From Sphingomonas oligoaromativorans (GTDB taxonomy: Bacteria > Pseudomonadota > Alphaproteobacteria > Sphingomonadales > Sphingomonadaceae), in the NCBI RefSeq assembly GCF_011762195.1, contig NZ_JAASQK010000002.1:1-64000 (forward strand): 64,000 nt of DNA, read 5' to 3'. Within the stretch, counting starts at the first letter, position 1; each line of letters opens with the position of its first letter. Under the pieces are notes generated by a model. The model made no database searches and had not been told where the DNA came from. It saw nothing but the letters and a program-made list of their open reading frames with translations. The position numbers were made by a program, and so were the translations under genes. Below, piece by piece: positions 55,479 to 62,584 of this stretch.

Positions 55479-55505
55479 CGAGAGGCCCCCATCGAGAGCC
55501 TCTCG
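55479..55505 (-). repeat. Hairpin in the tssB leader
   Basis: CGAGAGGC (55479-55486) pairs perfectly with GCCTCTCG (55498-55505) across an 11-nt loop, about 28 nt upstream of the tssB start codon. A second small stem, GTCT/AGAC, adjoins it. It could affect mRNA stability or ribosome access; there is no T run, so it is not a typical terminator. Confidence 0.4.
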
Positions 55506-55538
55506 TCTTGCGAGACGATGTGACGGAGCCGGGCTTCA

Positions 55539-55552
55539 GCTTGGTTTCAAGC
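55539..55552. promoter_or_regulatory. Palindromic operator candidate upstream of tssB
   Basis: GCTTG-GTTT-CAAGC, perfect 5-bp arms. Its core GTTTCAA starts 94 nt upstream of the tssB start codon, matching in distance and orientation the GTTTCAA element 95 nt upstream of tssK. Confidence 0.45.
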
Positions 55553-55618
55553 CGGCGGGGTTAAGTTACGGATGACATGAGGCGGATTACCGGCCTTCCG
55601 GGGTGGGGATCGACAGGA

Positions 55619-56590
55619 TCAGTGGACGACCACCATCTTGCCCCCGGCGGCATTGGCTTCCATCAGCCGGTGCGCCTCCGGCACCTCCTCGAAGCGGAAG
55701 ACGCGCTTCGGCCTGACGTCGAGCCGGCCGGCCGCCGCCTCGCGCGCGATCTCGCCCAGCGGCACGTCGGAGAGCGGGAAACCCGGCGTGCCGAACACGA
55801 AACTGCCGAAGAAAGTGAGATAGACGCCGCTCGCCATCTGGAGCAGCGGGTTGAAATCGGGGATCGGATCGAGCCCGCCCAGCCAGCCGGCCAGGCAGGA
55901 GCGACCGCCCCGGCGCAGCATCGCCAGCGAATCCAGCGCCACGCTGTTTCCGACCAGATCGAGCACGGCGTCGATCTCTTTCGCCTCGGCGATATGCTGG
56001 GACAGGTCCGGCCGCTCGATCTCGCAGCGTTCGACGCCCAGCGCCTCCAGCATCGCGAAACGTTCCTTCTGGCGGGTGGTGGCGATCACGCGCGCGCCGG
56101 CGTTCACCGCCAGCTTCACCGCTGCCTGCCCGAAGGCGGAAGTCGCGCCGCGGATGACGATCAGTTGCCCGGCCCTCAGTTCCAGATTGCGGAACAGACA
56201 GGTCCACGCGGTCGCATAGGTTTCGGGGATGGCGGCCAGCTCCGCCCAGGGCAGGTCCGCCTCGACCAGCGCGACATTGCCGACCGGCACGCGGGTGAAC
56301 TCCGCATAGCTGCCGTTGATGGTGCGGCCCATGCCACCCATCAGCGCCGCCACCTTGGCGCCCACCGGAAATTCGCCGCCGGGGCAGGATTTGACGATGC
56401 CGACACATTCGATGCCGGAGACCGGCGCGGCCTCCGCCCATTCGCCTCGCCGCATGTGCATCTCAGCATGGTTGATGCCGAACGCCTTGATCTCGATCAC
56501 GACATGGCCGGCGAGCGGCTCGGGCTCGGGAATGTCGCGATAGGAAAGGGCTTCGAGGCCGCCGAAGCCGTTCAGAACGATGGCGCGCAT
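55619..56590 (-). CDS. Zinc-independent alcohol dehydrogenase / quinone oxidoreductase-like protein (MDR family)
   Basis: A 323-residue medium-chain dehydrogenase/reductase starting MRAIVLNGFGGLEALSYRDIPEPEP after a GGAG site. It shows IKAFGINHAEMHMRRG, the fold region LRAGQLIVIRGATSAFGQAAVKLAV with an ATSAFG variant of the usual nucleotide-binding loop, and a C-terminal FRFEEVPEAHRLMEANAAGGKMVV. The residues that bind catalytic zinc are missing, typical of NADPH quinone reductases. A near-palindrome ACCGT-AATA-ACGGT and GGTTAC repeats lie upstream. Confidence 0.85.
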   Translation of the reverse strand: MRAIVLNGFGGLEALSYRDIPEPEPLAGHVVIEIKAFGINHAEMHMRRGEWAEAAPVSGIECVGIVKSCPGGEFPVGAKVAALMGGMGRTINGSYAEFTRVPVGNVALVEADLPWAELAAIPETYATAWTCLFRNLELRAGQLIVIRGATSAFGQAAVKLAVNAGARVIATTRQKERFAMLEALGVERCEIERPDLSQHIAEAKEIDAVLDLVGNSVALDSLAMLRRGGRSCLAGWLGGLDPIPDFNPLLQMASGVYLTFFGSFVFGTPGFPLSDVPLGEIAREAAAGRLDVRPKRVFRFEEVPEAHRLMEANAAGGKMVVVH

Positions 56591-56650
56591 GATCGTCTCC
56601 TTGATAAGATGGGTGCCGAGGCGCATCGCCTCATGATATAACTATATTAA

Positions 56651-56668
56651 TACCGTTATTACGGTTAC
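56651..56668. promoter_or_regulatory. Operator-like palindrome upstream of the quinone reductase gene
   Basis: TACCGTTATTACGGTTAC contains the near-perfect dyad ACCGT-(4)-ACGGT and one GGTTAC unit (56663-56668). It lies in an AT-rich patch about 60 bp upstream of the reductase start. Confidence 0.45.
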
Positions 56669-56689
56669 TAACTCTGCAATGAAACGGGC

Positions 56690-56908
56690 TCAAAAGCCTC
56701 TGAGCATCGGCGCTCGCATGCGGACCAGCAGCGTCCCGCACATGAGGAGGAAAGCCAGATCCGGCAGCGTGACCTCGATCAGCTTCGCGACGAACATCCT
56801 GGCTTCGTCGAACGAATGGAGCGGGCTCCGCATCGGCGCGATTTCCCCTTCGGGGGACTGCGCCCAAGCACTTCGGGCGAACGCCACAATCATGCGATGC
56901 GCGACCAT
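56690..56908 (-). CDS. Small hypothetical protein (72 codons)
   Basis: An ATG at 56908 with GGGAGG 6 bp upstream opens a 72-residue frame, MVAHRMIVAFARSAWAQSPE, ending in a hydrophobic stretch (LPDLAFLLMCGTLLVRM). It lies between the repeat cluster at 56963-57013 and the quinone reductase gene, on the same strand as the latter. I recognise no family. The good ribosome site and its place after operator-like repeats argue for a real gene; it might be the shortened remnant of a larger one. Confidence 0.4.
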   Translation of the reverse strand: MVAHRMIVAFARSAWAQSPEGEIAPMRSPLHSFDEARMFVAKLIEVTLPDLAFLLMCGTLLVRMRAPMLRGF

Positions 56909-56962
56909 GCTCGGCCTCCCTTGTCCGTCACCCGATTGCAAAACCTGTCAAATGATATGACG

Positions 56963-57013
56963 GTGGTTACGATTCATTTTGTAACCTGTCAATAGCCATT
57001 TTGATGGTTACAA
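56963..57013. promoter_or_regulatory. Cluster of GGTTAC/GTAACC inverted repeats
   Basis: GGTTAC at 56965-56970, GTAACC at 56981-56986 and GGTTAC at 57006-57011. The last two are part of the longer dyad TTGTAACC (56979-56986) / GGTTACAA (57006-57013). On the minus strand TTGACA boxes overlap them. No CGTA lies 16 bp from any copy, so these are not the ECF-sigma promoters of the bufferin locus but more likely binding sites of a dimeric repressor. Confidence 0.5.
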
Positions 57014-57262
57014 ATTCAAGATGCGGATCATCGGCGGTTTTCCCGAGGGCGCCATAGCGGGCAAGCCGGATCGCGTGGCCGATCAGGCCCGCGACCGGCG
57101 CGAATGGTTCCGGGGATTTGTGAGGAGTCCTATGGGTCGGCCGCTGTCAGCCGATGCGCCGGGCGATCTCGCGCCGCTCAACGGACACCGCATCATGTCG
57201 CATGAAGGAGATGCAGCATCGGGCATGGCCCCAACGCTACTGCAACCGGCCCTCGCCCCCTG
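57014..57262. other. Stretch without a supported gene
   Basis: A plus-strand frame from 57021 lacks family similarity and runs antisense into the bufC gene. A divergent regulator would be expected next to the repeat cluster, but none is recognisable. Confidence 0.4.
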
Positions 57263-58009
57263 TCACGAAATGGAGGCGATCAGCCCGTCGGCCAGCCATT
57301 GCCCGAGGAAAGCACCCGCCAGAGCCGGCCCCTGCTCCTCGCCGAAGCGCGCGACAAGATCGACACACAGCGCGCCAAAGTTCCGCCCCTCCATCATAAG
57401 GGCCAGCGCCTCGGCCTCGGCGGCCTCGAGCGTGCGGAAGGACGGCGCGAACCCGTTGCGCCAGACCATGATCGATGCGGGCTCAGATAGGAAACTGGCG
57501 GCCGGTGGCTGATTCCCGCCAGATATGGCCGACCAGATCGCACCGGCATTGGTCGTCACCGGAAAGGATGTGAGGGTCGGCACGAGGTGCAGCACGGCCT
57601 CGTCCCAGTCGATCCCGTCGAGGCTCGCGGGGTCGAACGGCGCAGCATCCGGCCCGATAAAGGCCAGCCCCAGCGCGCGCTCCAGCCGACCCAGCTCGCC
57701 TATCTCCGGGTCTTCCGGGTGGAGCCGGTCCAGCGTCTCCGGGAAATCGAGCGCGTAAGCGTCGAGCGTCCAGCTATGCGGCGGCAGGCGATCGATATGC
57801 TGGGCAGCCGCAGCCTCGAAGGCGGCATCGCCGATCCACGCCCGCACCACCTCGAAGCTCTCCGAGAGGCACGCCATCAACTGCCCGCGATAATTGTTGA
57901 GATAGACGGCGAGACCAGCCTCCGCCGGCGCTCCGAAGCGCGCCGCCGTGCCGGCGTCCTCCGTCGTCAGCCAGCCCCGGAAGTCGCGCTGGAGGGCCAG
58001 CAGGCTCAT
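57263..58009 (-). CDS. bufC: DUF2063 (HvfC/BufC-type) RiPP maturation partner
   Basis: A 248-residue protein of the DUF2063 family: LALQRDFRGWLTTED at the start, then AGLAVYLNNYRGQLMACLSESFEVVRAWIGDAAFEAAAAQHIDRLPPHSWTLDAYALDFPETL, the conserved N-terminal region. In bufferin and related copper-RiPP loci this protein partners the DUF692 enzyme, probably delivering the precursor peptide. It overlaps bufB by 4 bp and closes the bufA-bufB-bufC unit. Confidence 0.85.
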   Translation of the reverse strand: MSLLALQRDFRGWLTTEDAGTAARFGAPAEAGLAVYLNNYRGQLMACLSESFEVVRAWIGDAAFEAAAAQHIDRLPPHSWTLDAYALDFPETLDRLHPEDPEIGELGRLERALGLAFIGPDAAPFDPASLDGIDWDEAVLHLVPTLTSFPVTTNAGAIWSAISGGNQPPAASFLSEPASIMVWRNGFAPSFRTLEAAEAEALALMMEGRNFGALCVDLVARFGEEQGPALAGAFLGQWLADGLIASIS

Positions 58010-58839
58010 GCCGCCGCCCTCCGCAGGCCGGCACCGGCGATGCCGCGCGCGACATCCAGTTCGGCGAGCAGATCGGCCAGCGGCGGAATATCGTCATCCC
58101 GCTCGATCATCGTGGCGACCGGCCCCAGCCGATCGAGCGCCGCCGCATAAAGCGACCAGACCGGATGCGGCACCGGCTTGTCATGCGTGTCGATCAGCAG
58201 CGTTTCGCCCTGGCTGTGCCCCGCAAGATGGATCTGCCGCACCCGCGCGGCGGGGATGCCATCCAGATAGGCGATCGGATCGAAGCCATGGTTGCTGGCG
58301 CTGACGAAGATATTGTTCACGTCGAGCAGCAGCCCGCAGCCGGTCCGGGCGCACAGTGCGTCGAGGAACTCCCACTCGCTCATCTCGCCGGCGAAGGCGA
58401 TGTAGCTCGACGGGTTCTCGATCAGCATGGCGCGGCCGAGTACCTCCTGCGCATGGGCGACATTGGCGCACACCGTGTCCAGCGCCTCGCCGGTATAGGG
58501 CAGCGGCAGCAGGTCATGCGAGTTGAAGCCCTCGATCCGCGACCAGCTCAGATGATCGGAGACGAACAGCGGATCGATCGCATCGGCGAGCGCACGCAAA
58601 CGCCGGAGATAGTCCGCATCCAGCCCGTCCGCCGAGCCGATCGACATGGAGACGCCATGGAGCGCCACCGGATGCCGCTCCCGCACATGGCCCAGCACGT
58701 CGAGCGGGCGGCCGCCCTCGACCATGAAATTCTCGGAGATCACCTCGACGAAATCGACGGGCACCGCCGCGTCTCCATCAAGGAAATCCCCATAATGCGG
58801 CTTGCGCAGGCCGAGGCCGAACTGGTGCCGGTCGAACAT
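58006..58839 (-). CDS. bufB: MNIO (DUF692) multinuclear iron enzyme, BufB type
   Basis: A 277-residue TIM-barrel oxidase with the DUF692 signatures: FGLGLRKPHYGDFL, VDFVEVISENFMVEGG, HGVSMSIGS, FVSDHLSWSR, LPLPYTGEAL, LIENPSSYIAF, LLLDVNNIFVSASNHGFDP and QIHLAGHSQ...IDTHDKPV. Histidines, aspartates and glutamates in these blocks bind two or three iron ions. MNIO enzymes modify cysteines of precursor peptides (oxazolone/thioamide in methanobactin, thiooxazole-type in bufferins as recalled). The ATG at 58839 has a perfect GGAGG. It is the only MNIO gene in the window and may serve both precursors. Confidence 0.92.
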   Translation of the reverse strand: MFDRHQFGLGLRKPHYGDFLDGDAAVPVDFVEVISENFMVEGGRPLDVLGHVRERHPVALHGVSMSIGSADGLDADYLRRLRALADAIDPLFVSDHLSWSRIEGFNSHDLLPLPYTGEALDTVCANVAHAQEVLGRAMLIENPSSYIAFAGEMSEWEFLDALCARTGCGLLLDVNNIFVSASNHGFDPIAYLDGIPAARVRQIHLAGHSQGETLLIDTHDKPVPHPVWSLYAAALDRLGPVATMIERDDDIPPLADLLAELDVARGIAGAGLRRAAA

Positions 58840-58889
58840 GCCGGGCCTCCTTGAAGAGGGGCCGGCCGCACCGGGCCGACCCCATGGGA

Positions 58890-59156
58890 TCACTTGGCCG
58901 GCGGGGTCAGGCTGCCGCCGTCGACGGCGCAGGCCTTGGCGGTCTCGGCCTTGAAGCCCTGCCCCTTGCAGTCGTTCAGGCCCTTGCAGTCATGGTTGCC
59001 CGACTTGCAGTCCGACTGGCCCTTGCAGGCGTTGACGCCGTAGCAGTGGACAAGCTTCGCGCCTTTGGCGAGCGCCGGGCTGGAGATGCTCGCGCCCGAC
59101 AGCGCGATAAGCGCGGCAGCGGCGGCGAAGCTGACGGCGGTCTTCGAAGGGGTCAT
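58890..59156 (-). CDS. bufA: Bufferin precursor, six-cysteine (BufA2-like) type
   Basis: An 88-residue exported small protein. Signal peptide MTPSKTAVSFAAAAALIALS...SPALA (cleavage near residue 30), then a mature part with six cysteines at 38, 44, 50, 57, 63 and 76. These are arranged as HCYGVNACKGQSDCKSG, NHDCKGLNDCKGQGF and KACA. The repeated C-K-G units are typical of the second bufferin class. After MNIO modification such peptides bind copper in the periplasm. It lies 50 bp upstream of bufB, and its own GTAACC-N16-CGTA promoter ends 42 bp before the start. Confidence 0.88.
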   Translation of the reverse strand: MTPSKTAVSFAAAAALIALSGASISSPALAKGAKLVHCYGVNACKGQSDCKSGNHDCKGLNDCKGQGFKAETAKACAVDGGSLTPPAK

Positions 59157-59198
59157 CTTGGTCTCTCCCGAAAGGATGTGCCGGAATGGCTCCCCTCC

Positions 59199-59224
59199 TA
59201 CGCAGCCCCTTCGAGCCCGGTTAC
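59199..59224 (-). promoter_or_regulatory. ECF-sigma promoter of bufA-bufB-bufC
   Basis: Minus strand GTAACC (59219-59224), exactly 16 bp, CGTA (59199-59202). Same two boxes and spacer as upstream of sigF and of the second precursor gene. It overlaps the 3' end of nrsF. Confidence 0.8.
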
Positions 59225-59228
59225 AGCC

Positions 59229-59870
59229 TCACCAGCGCATCAGCTTCGGGCCGATCAGCGCACCGACGGCCGCCGCCAGCACGATGCCGAGGCTGTACCA
59301 GGTGAGCACGAAGATGGCCGACACCTCCGGGCAGTGAAGGCAGTAGATCGTCGCCGCCCATGCGCCCGCCGCGAGGCCGGCCGCCGCGCCCGCCGCACGC
59401 AGCCGCGTCGGCGCCATCCGCCGGAACGACCAGAGCAGGCCCACGAAGATCGGCATCGCCAGCGTCAGCACCAGCCACGGGCACACCTTCCAGCTTCCGC
59501 CCAGCCACATGGCCAGCCAGTCGCGCGAGGGCGTGTCCACCAGCTCCCCGATGCCGATGCCGGCGAGCAGCAGCACCGGCACCGCCAGCAGCCAGAGCCA
59601 GCGCAGCGACACCGGCGTCGGCCGCGCGAGGCGCGAGACGGCGAAGATCGCGCCCACGCCCAGCGAGAGGGTGTAGGTCCACTTCATCCAGAAGGAGAAG
59701 CCGTGCATCGCCACGCGCAGATCCGGCCGGATGCCGAGGATGGCGGTGACGAGGATCATGGTGATGATCCCGCCGCCGACCATGCCGATGGCCAGCCGCC
59801 GCGCCAGCACACGGTGCGACACGCGAGGCACGTCCCGGCTCAGCGTCTGGATCAGATCGTCGGTGTTCAT
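59229..59870 (-). CDS. nrsF: NrsF-type membrane anti-sigma factor, system 2
   Basis: A 213-residue DUF1109 protein with a short cytoplasmic N-terminus (MNTDDLIQTLSRDVPRVSHR) and six helices. Cysteines suited to metal sensing lie in WKVCPW and in the signature IYCLHCPEVSAIFVLTWYSLG. In Caulobacter NrsF holds SigF at the membrane until metal stress. It overlaps sigF by 4 bp (coupled translation). The paralogue of system 1 has FCCPINDP instead of CLHCPE, so the two pairs may sense different signals. Confidence 0.9.
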   Translation of the reverse strand: MNTDDLIQTLSRDVPRVSHRVLARRLAIGMVGGGIITMILVTAILGIRPDLRVAMHGFSFWMKWTYTLSLGVGAIFAVSRLARPTPVSLRWLWLLAVPVLLLAGIGIGELVDTPSRDWLAMWLGGSWKVCPWLVLTLAMPIFVGLLWSFRRMAPTRLRAAGAAAGLAAGAWAATIYCLHCPEVSAIFVLTWYSLGIVLAAAVGALIGPKLMRW

Positions 59871-60409
59871 CGCCGATCCTCCCCGCGCAGGCGGGCGGCG
59901 AGCGTCTTCAGTCCGCGATGCACCGAAACCTTCACATCGGACTCGCCGATGCCGGCGCGCACCGCCGCCTCCGAGACGCTGAGCCCGTCGATATGCGTGT
60001 GGCGGATCGCCCGCGCCTGCTTGGGCGAGAGCGTCGAGAGCAGGGCATCCACATCCATCCGCGCCGAGGTCGCCTCCTCGAAGCCTTCGGCGACGAGGAT
60101 CGCCTCGACATCCTCGATGGGCACGACCACCTTCCGGCGGCGATAATGATCGATCAGGCGATAGCGCGCGATCGCGTAGAGCCAGGCCGTGAAGGGGCGA
60201 TCCCGGTCATAGCTTTCGCGCTTGGTGTGAACCGAGATCAATGTTTCCTGCACCAGATCCTCGACATCATCCTCGGCACCGCGCAACCGGCGCCGATAAA
60301 ATCCGCGCAGCATCGGAACGAGCGTGCGCAACAGACAGGCATGGCCCGCGGCATCGCCGTCGAGCCCTGCCAACATCCATGCCTTGAGCTGTTCCTCGCT
60401 GGCCTGCAT
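59867..60409 (-). CDS. sigF: ECF sigma factor, SigF type
   Basis: A 180-residue group 4 sigma factor. Region 2: YRRRLRGAEDDVEDLVQETLISVHTKRESYDRDRPFTAWLYAIARYRLIDHYRRRK. Region 4: LSPKQARAIRHTHIDGLSVSEAAVRAGIGESDVKVSVHRGLKTLAARL. It is the likely reader of the three identical GTAACC-N16-CGTA promoters around it, one of which precedes the gene itself. That gives positive autoregulation upon release by NrsF. Confidence 0.9.
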   Translation of the reverse strand: MQASEEQLKAWMLAGLDGDAAGHACLLRTLVPMLRGFYRRRLRGAEDDVEDLVQETLISVHTKRESYDRDRPFTAWLYAIARYRLIDHYRRRKVVVPIEDVEAILVAEGFEEATSARMDVDALLSTLSPKQARAIRHTHIDGLSVSEAAVRAGIGESDVKVSVHRGLKTLAARLRGEDRR

Positions 60410-60428
60410 TCGCCCTCCGGGAAAGGGC

Positions 60429-60454
60429 TACGCGCGATGCGGGCGGGCGGTTAC
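60429..60454 (-). promoter_or_regulatory. ECF-sigma promoter of sigF-nrsF
   Basis: Minus strand GTAACC (60449-60454), 16 bp, CGTA (60429-60432), 19 bp before the sigF start codon. The boxes are identical to those before both bufA genes. Confidence 0.8.
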
Positions 60455-60488
60455 ACCCTCCCGCCAAACTTTTCCTCGGCCGGCCCAT

Positions 60489-60514
60489 GTAACCGACCTT
60501 CGGGTGGCCGCGTA
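60489..60514 (+). promoter_or_regulatory. ECF-sigma promoter of the second bufferin precursor gene
   Basis: Plus strand GTAACC (60489-60494), 16 bp, CGTA (60511-60514). It points divergently from the sigF promoter 35 bp away. A leader of about 100 nt separates it from the start codon. Confidence 0.8.
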
Positions 60515-60623
60515 ACCTCAGCCGTGACCCGGAACCCCCACGCCTCCCCGTGGTCACCGCGTGGCGGCCGGCCGTTCCCCCACAGGCCGCCGCCGCGCGA
60601 GAGGCATTCGACTGAGGAACGCC

Positions 60624-60896
60624 ATGACCAAGACCCACGCGGCTCTCGCCGCCACCCTCGCGCTCAGCTTCGCGGCGGGCGCGGCCCATGCCGCCGACGC
60701 CGGCAAGGCTCCGATGGAGAAATGCTTCGGCGTGGCGCTCGCCGGCAAGAACGACTGCAAGGCCGGCGCCGGCACCACCTGTGCGGGCACTTCCAAGGTC
60801 AACTATCAGGGCAATGCGTGGAAGCTGGTGAAGGCCGGCACCTGCACCAGCATCAAGACGCCCAAGGGCCTCGGCTCGCTCACCCCCAGGGCTTGA
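60624..60896 (+). CDS. bufA: Bufferin precursor, four-cysteine DUF2282 (BufA1-like) type
   Basis: A 90-residue exported small protein. Signal peptide [23 protein letters not shown] (cleavage near 23), then a mature region with cysteines at 34, 45, 53 and 74 in [35 protein letters not shown] and AGTCTSI. This is the DUF2282 pattern of bufferin 1. It is not related in sequence to the six-cysteine precursor at 58890. Start chosen at the ATG with GAGGAA upstream; an earlier frame lacks a signal. It is followed 72 bp later by a DoxX gene. Confidence 0.9.
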   Translation: MTKTHAALAATLALSFAAGAAHAADAGKAPMEKCFGVALAGKNDCKAGAGTTCAGTSKVNYQGNAWKLVKAGTCTSIKTPKGLGSLTPRA

Positions 60897-60968
60897 GCCA
60901 CGCGCACCCGCCGTCGCCCCTGCCCGGCGGCGGCGGGACAGCCCCGCCCTTTCGAAGAAGGAACCGCC

Positions 60969-61424
60969 ATGCTCTCGCCGATCCGCGCCTATCGACTTGC
61001 CGGCCACCTCGCCGGGCGCCTGCTGCCGCAAGACCTGCTGCTGCTCGTCGCCCGCTTCGGCATCGCGGCGGTCTTCTTCCAGTCCGGGCGGACCAAGGTG
61101 GAGGGGCTCATCACCATCACCGATTCCACCTACGAACTGTTCCGCACCGATTATGCGCTGCCCTTCATGGACCCGATCGTCGCCGCCCATGTCGCGGCCT
61201 ATTCCGAGCATCTCTTCCCGATCCTGCTGGTGCTCGGCCTGTTCACCCGGCCCGCGGCACTCGCCCTGTTCGGGATGACGAGCGTGATCGAGATCTTCGT
61301 CTATCCCGATGCCTGGCCGACGCATCTGAGCTGGGCCGGGCTGCTGCTGCCGCTGATCGCGCTGGGCGGCGGACGATGGTCGCTCGACCGGCTGACGGGA
61401 CTGGAGCCCCGCGTCACGCAGTGA
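60969..61424 (+). CDS. DoxX family membrane protein of the bufferin locus
   Basis: A 151-residue DoxX protein with four helices: [61 protein letters not shown] and [26 protein letters not shown] and [13 protein letters not shown] are family signatures. DoxX proteins are frequent partners of bufferin genes and are presumably quinone-linked. It shares the operon of the four-cysteine precursor and hence the ECF promoter. Confidence 0.88.
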   Translation: MLSPIRAYRLAGHLAGRLLPQDLLLLVARFGIAAVFFQSGRTKVEGLITITDSTYELFRTDYALPFMDPIVAAHVAAYSEHLFPILLVLGLFTRPAALALFGMTSVIEIFVYPDAWPTHLSWAGLLLPLIALGGGRWSLDRLTGLEPRVTQ

Positions 61425-61475
61425 CGGGAATGGCCGCGATCCGCCGATGACGTTTAGGCGCGTTAGGGGGTAACC

Positions 61476-62402
61476 TCAGGCGCGCGTGAGCCGGATCAAG
61501 GCGTAAAGCGTGATGCACATGCTGGCGAACGCCAGCCAGGCATATGCGTGCAACAAGGGCATTCCCATCAGGATCAGGCGGGTATTGCCGCCTGGAATGA
61601 GCGTGGCACCGGCCCCCATGATCGTCCCGCCAGCAAGGCAGCGCGCAATTCTCTTCCGGTCGGGCAGAACGAAGCCCAGTCGGTTGGCGGTCCACCCGCC
61701 TATGATCGCACCACTCAGCAGGGCGAGATTGAGCGCGAGCTTGAGCTTCAGGTCATGCCAGGAACCACGAGCGAGATCGCCCAGGAAGCTGGTGTAGCTC
61801 CACGAGCCGGCGGTCACCAATGCCACCAGGAAGGCGATCCCGATCACGGTCGTCGCGAGGTGCGGTGACCAGACGTGCCGAAGCGCTACCCGGCCGCCCC
61901 GCCGCATCCGCCAGCCATGCGTGAAGACCCGCGCCGCCAGCAGTGCCAGAACGAAGATCGCCAACCACACGGGTGTCCCGAGCAGAAGCGAAGCCTGTGT
62001 CAGTTGGCCTGGCGCGGGCAAATCATGCGTCGACCATGCGCCGAGATAGAAGCCCACGAGCGTCGCAAGATAGGCCCAATCCCCCGAACCGATGCGAGCG
62101 ATCGTACCGAGCGAGCAGGCCCTGTTCAAAAACGCGCCGATCCCGAACAGCACCCCTCCGGCGATCGTCGCGCTGCTCGCGGCATAGCCCGGCGACACCG
62201 AGGGAGAGTACCCCAGAACCGACAGCAGCAACAATCCGCCCGCGACCCAGATGGACGCTTCCATCATCGCGGCCATCTGCCCGAAGCGACCTTCGGCGAC
62301 GATCTCGTTCATCGCCGCAACGGTGCAGGTGCCGCCACGCTGATTGGCGAAACCGATGGCGGCCACCGCCAGAAGAGCCACGAGCCAGGACGTGCCCACC
62401 AT
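61476..62402 (-). CDS. YeeE/YedE family transporter (thiosulfate/sulfur uptake type)
   Basis: A 308-residue integral membrane protein with about nine helices. Repeated motifs with conserved cysteines, GFANQRGGTCTVAAMNEI (near residues 17-34), GAFLNRACSLGTIARIG and CLAGGTIMGAGATLIPGGN, match the YeeE/YedE (TsuA-like) family that passes thiosulfate or reactive sulfur through cysteine relays. It is a single fused polypeptide, not split as in PmpA/PmpB. It converges on the DoxX gene; no link to the bufferin regulon is seen. Confidence 0.85.
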   Translation of the reverse strand: MVGTSWLVALLAVAAIGFANQRGGTCTVAAMNEIVAEGRFGQMAAMMEASIWVAGGLLLLSVLGYSPSVSPGYAASSATIAGGVLFGIGAFLNRACSLGTIARIGSGDWAYLATLVGFYLGAWSTHDLPAPGQLTQASLLLGTPVWLAIFVLALLAARVFTHGWRMRRGGRVALRHVWSPHLATTVIGIAFLVALVTAGSWSYTSFLGDLARGSWHDLKLKLALNLALLSGAIIGGWTANRLGFVLPDRKRIARCLAGGTIMGAGATLIPGGNTRLILMGMPLLHAYAWLAFASMCITLYALIRLTRA

Positions 62403-62584
62403 AATCCATGTCGCCCCAATGATTGCGCCGCTCGATTCCTATGGATTTCGGGGGCCGGGGCAAGGCGATGACGTCAGGCTACTGATAAACCGCCGGACGC
62501 CGGCACGGGCCTTGGACAAAGGCCCCTTCCCAATCCCGGAGCAACGGGGTTGCGGATACGCCCCGCGTGCAACACACAGGCGTA

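Noticed and set aside
57021-57512. Plus-strand frame of 163 codons after the GGTTAC cluster, considered as a missing regulator
   Set aside because: No helix-turn-helix or other family feature, and its second half is antisense to bufC.
60512-60540. Second GTAACC next to the bufA promoter
   Set aside because: It overlaps the CGTA of the accepted promoter and has ACCC, not CGTA, 16 bp downstream.
61464-61489. GTAACC followed after 16 bp by CGGA on the plus strand
   Set aside because: The -10 box deviates from CGTA, and the site points into the 3' end of the oppositely oriented YeeE/YedE gene, so there is no plausible target.
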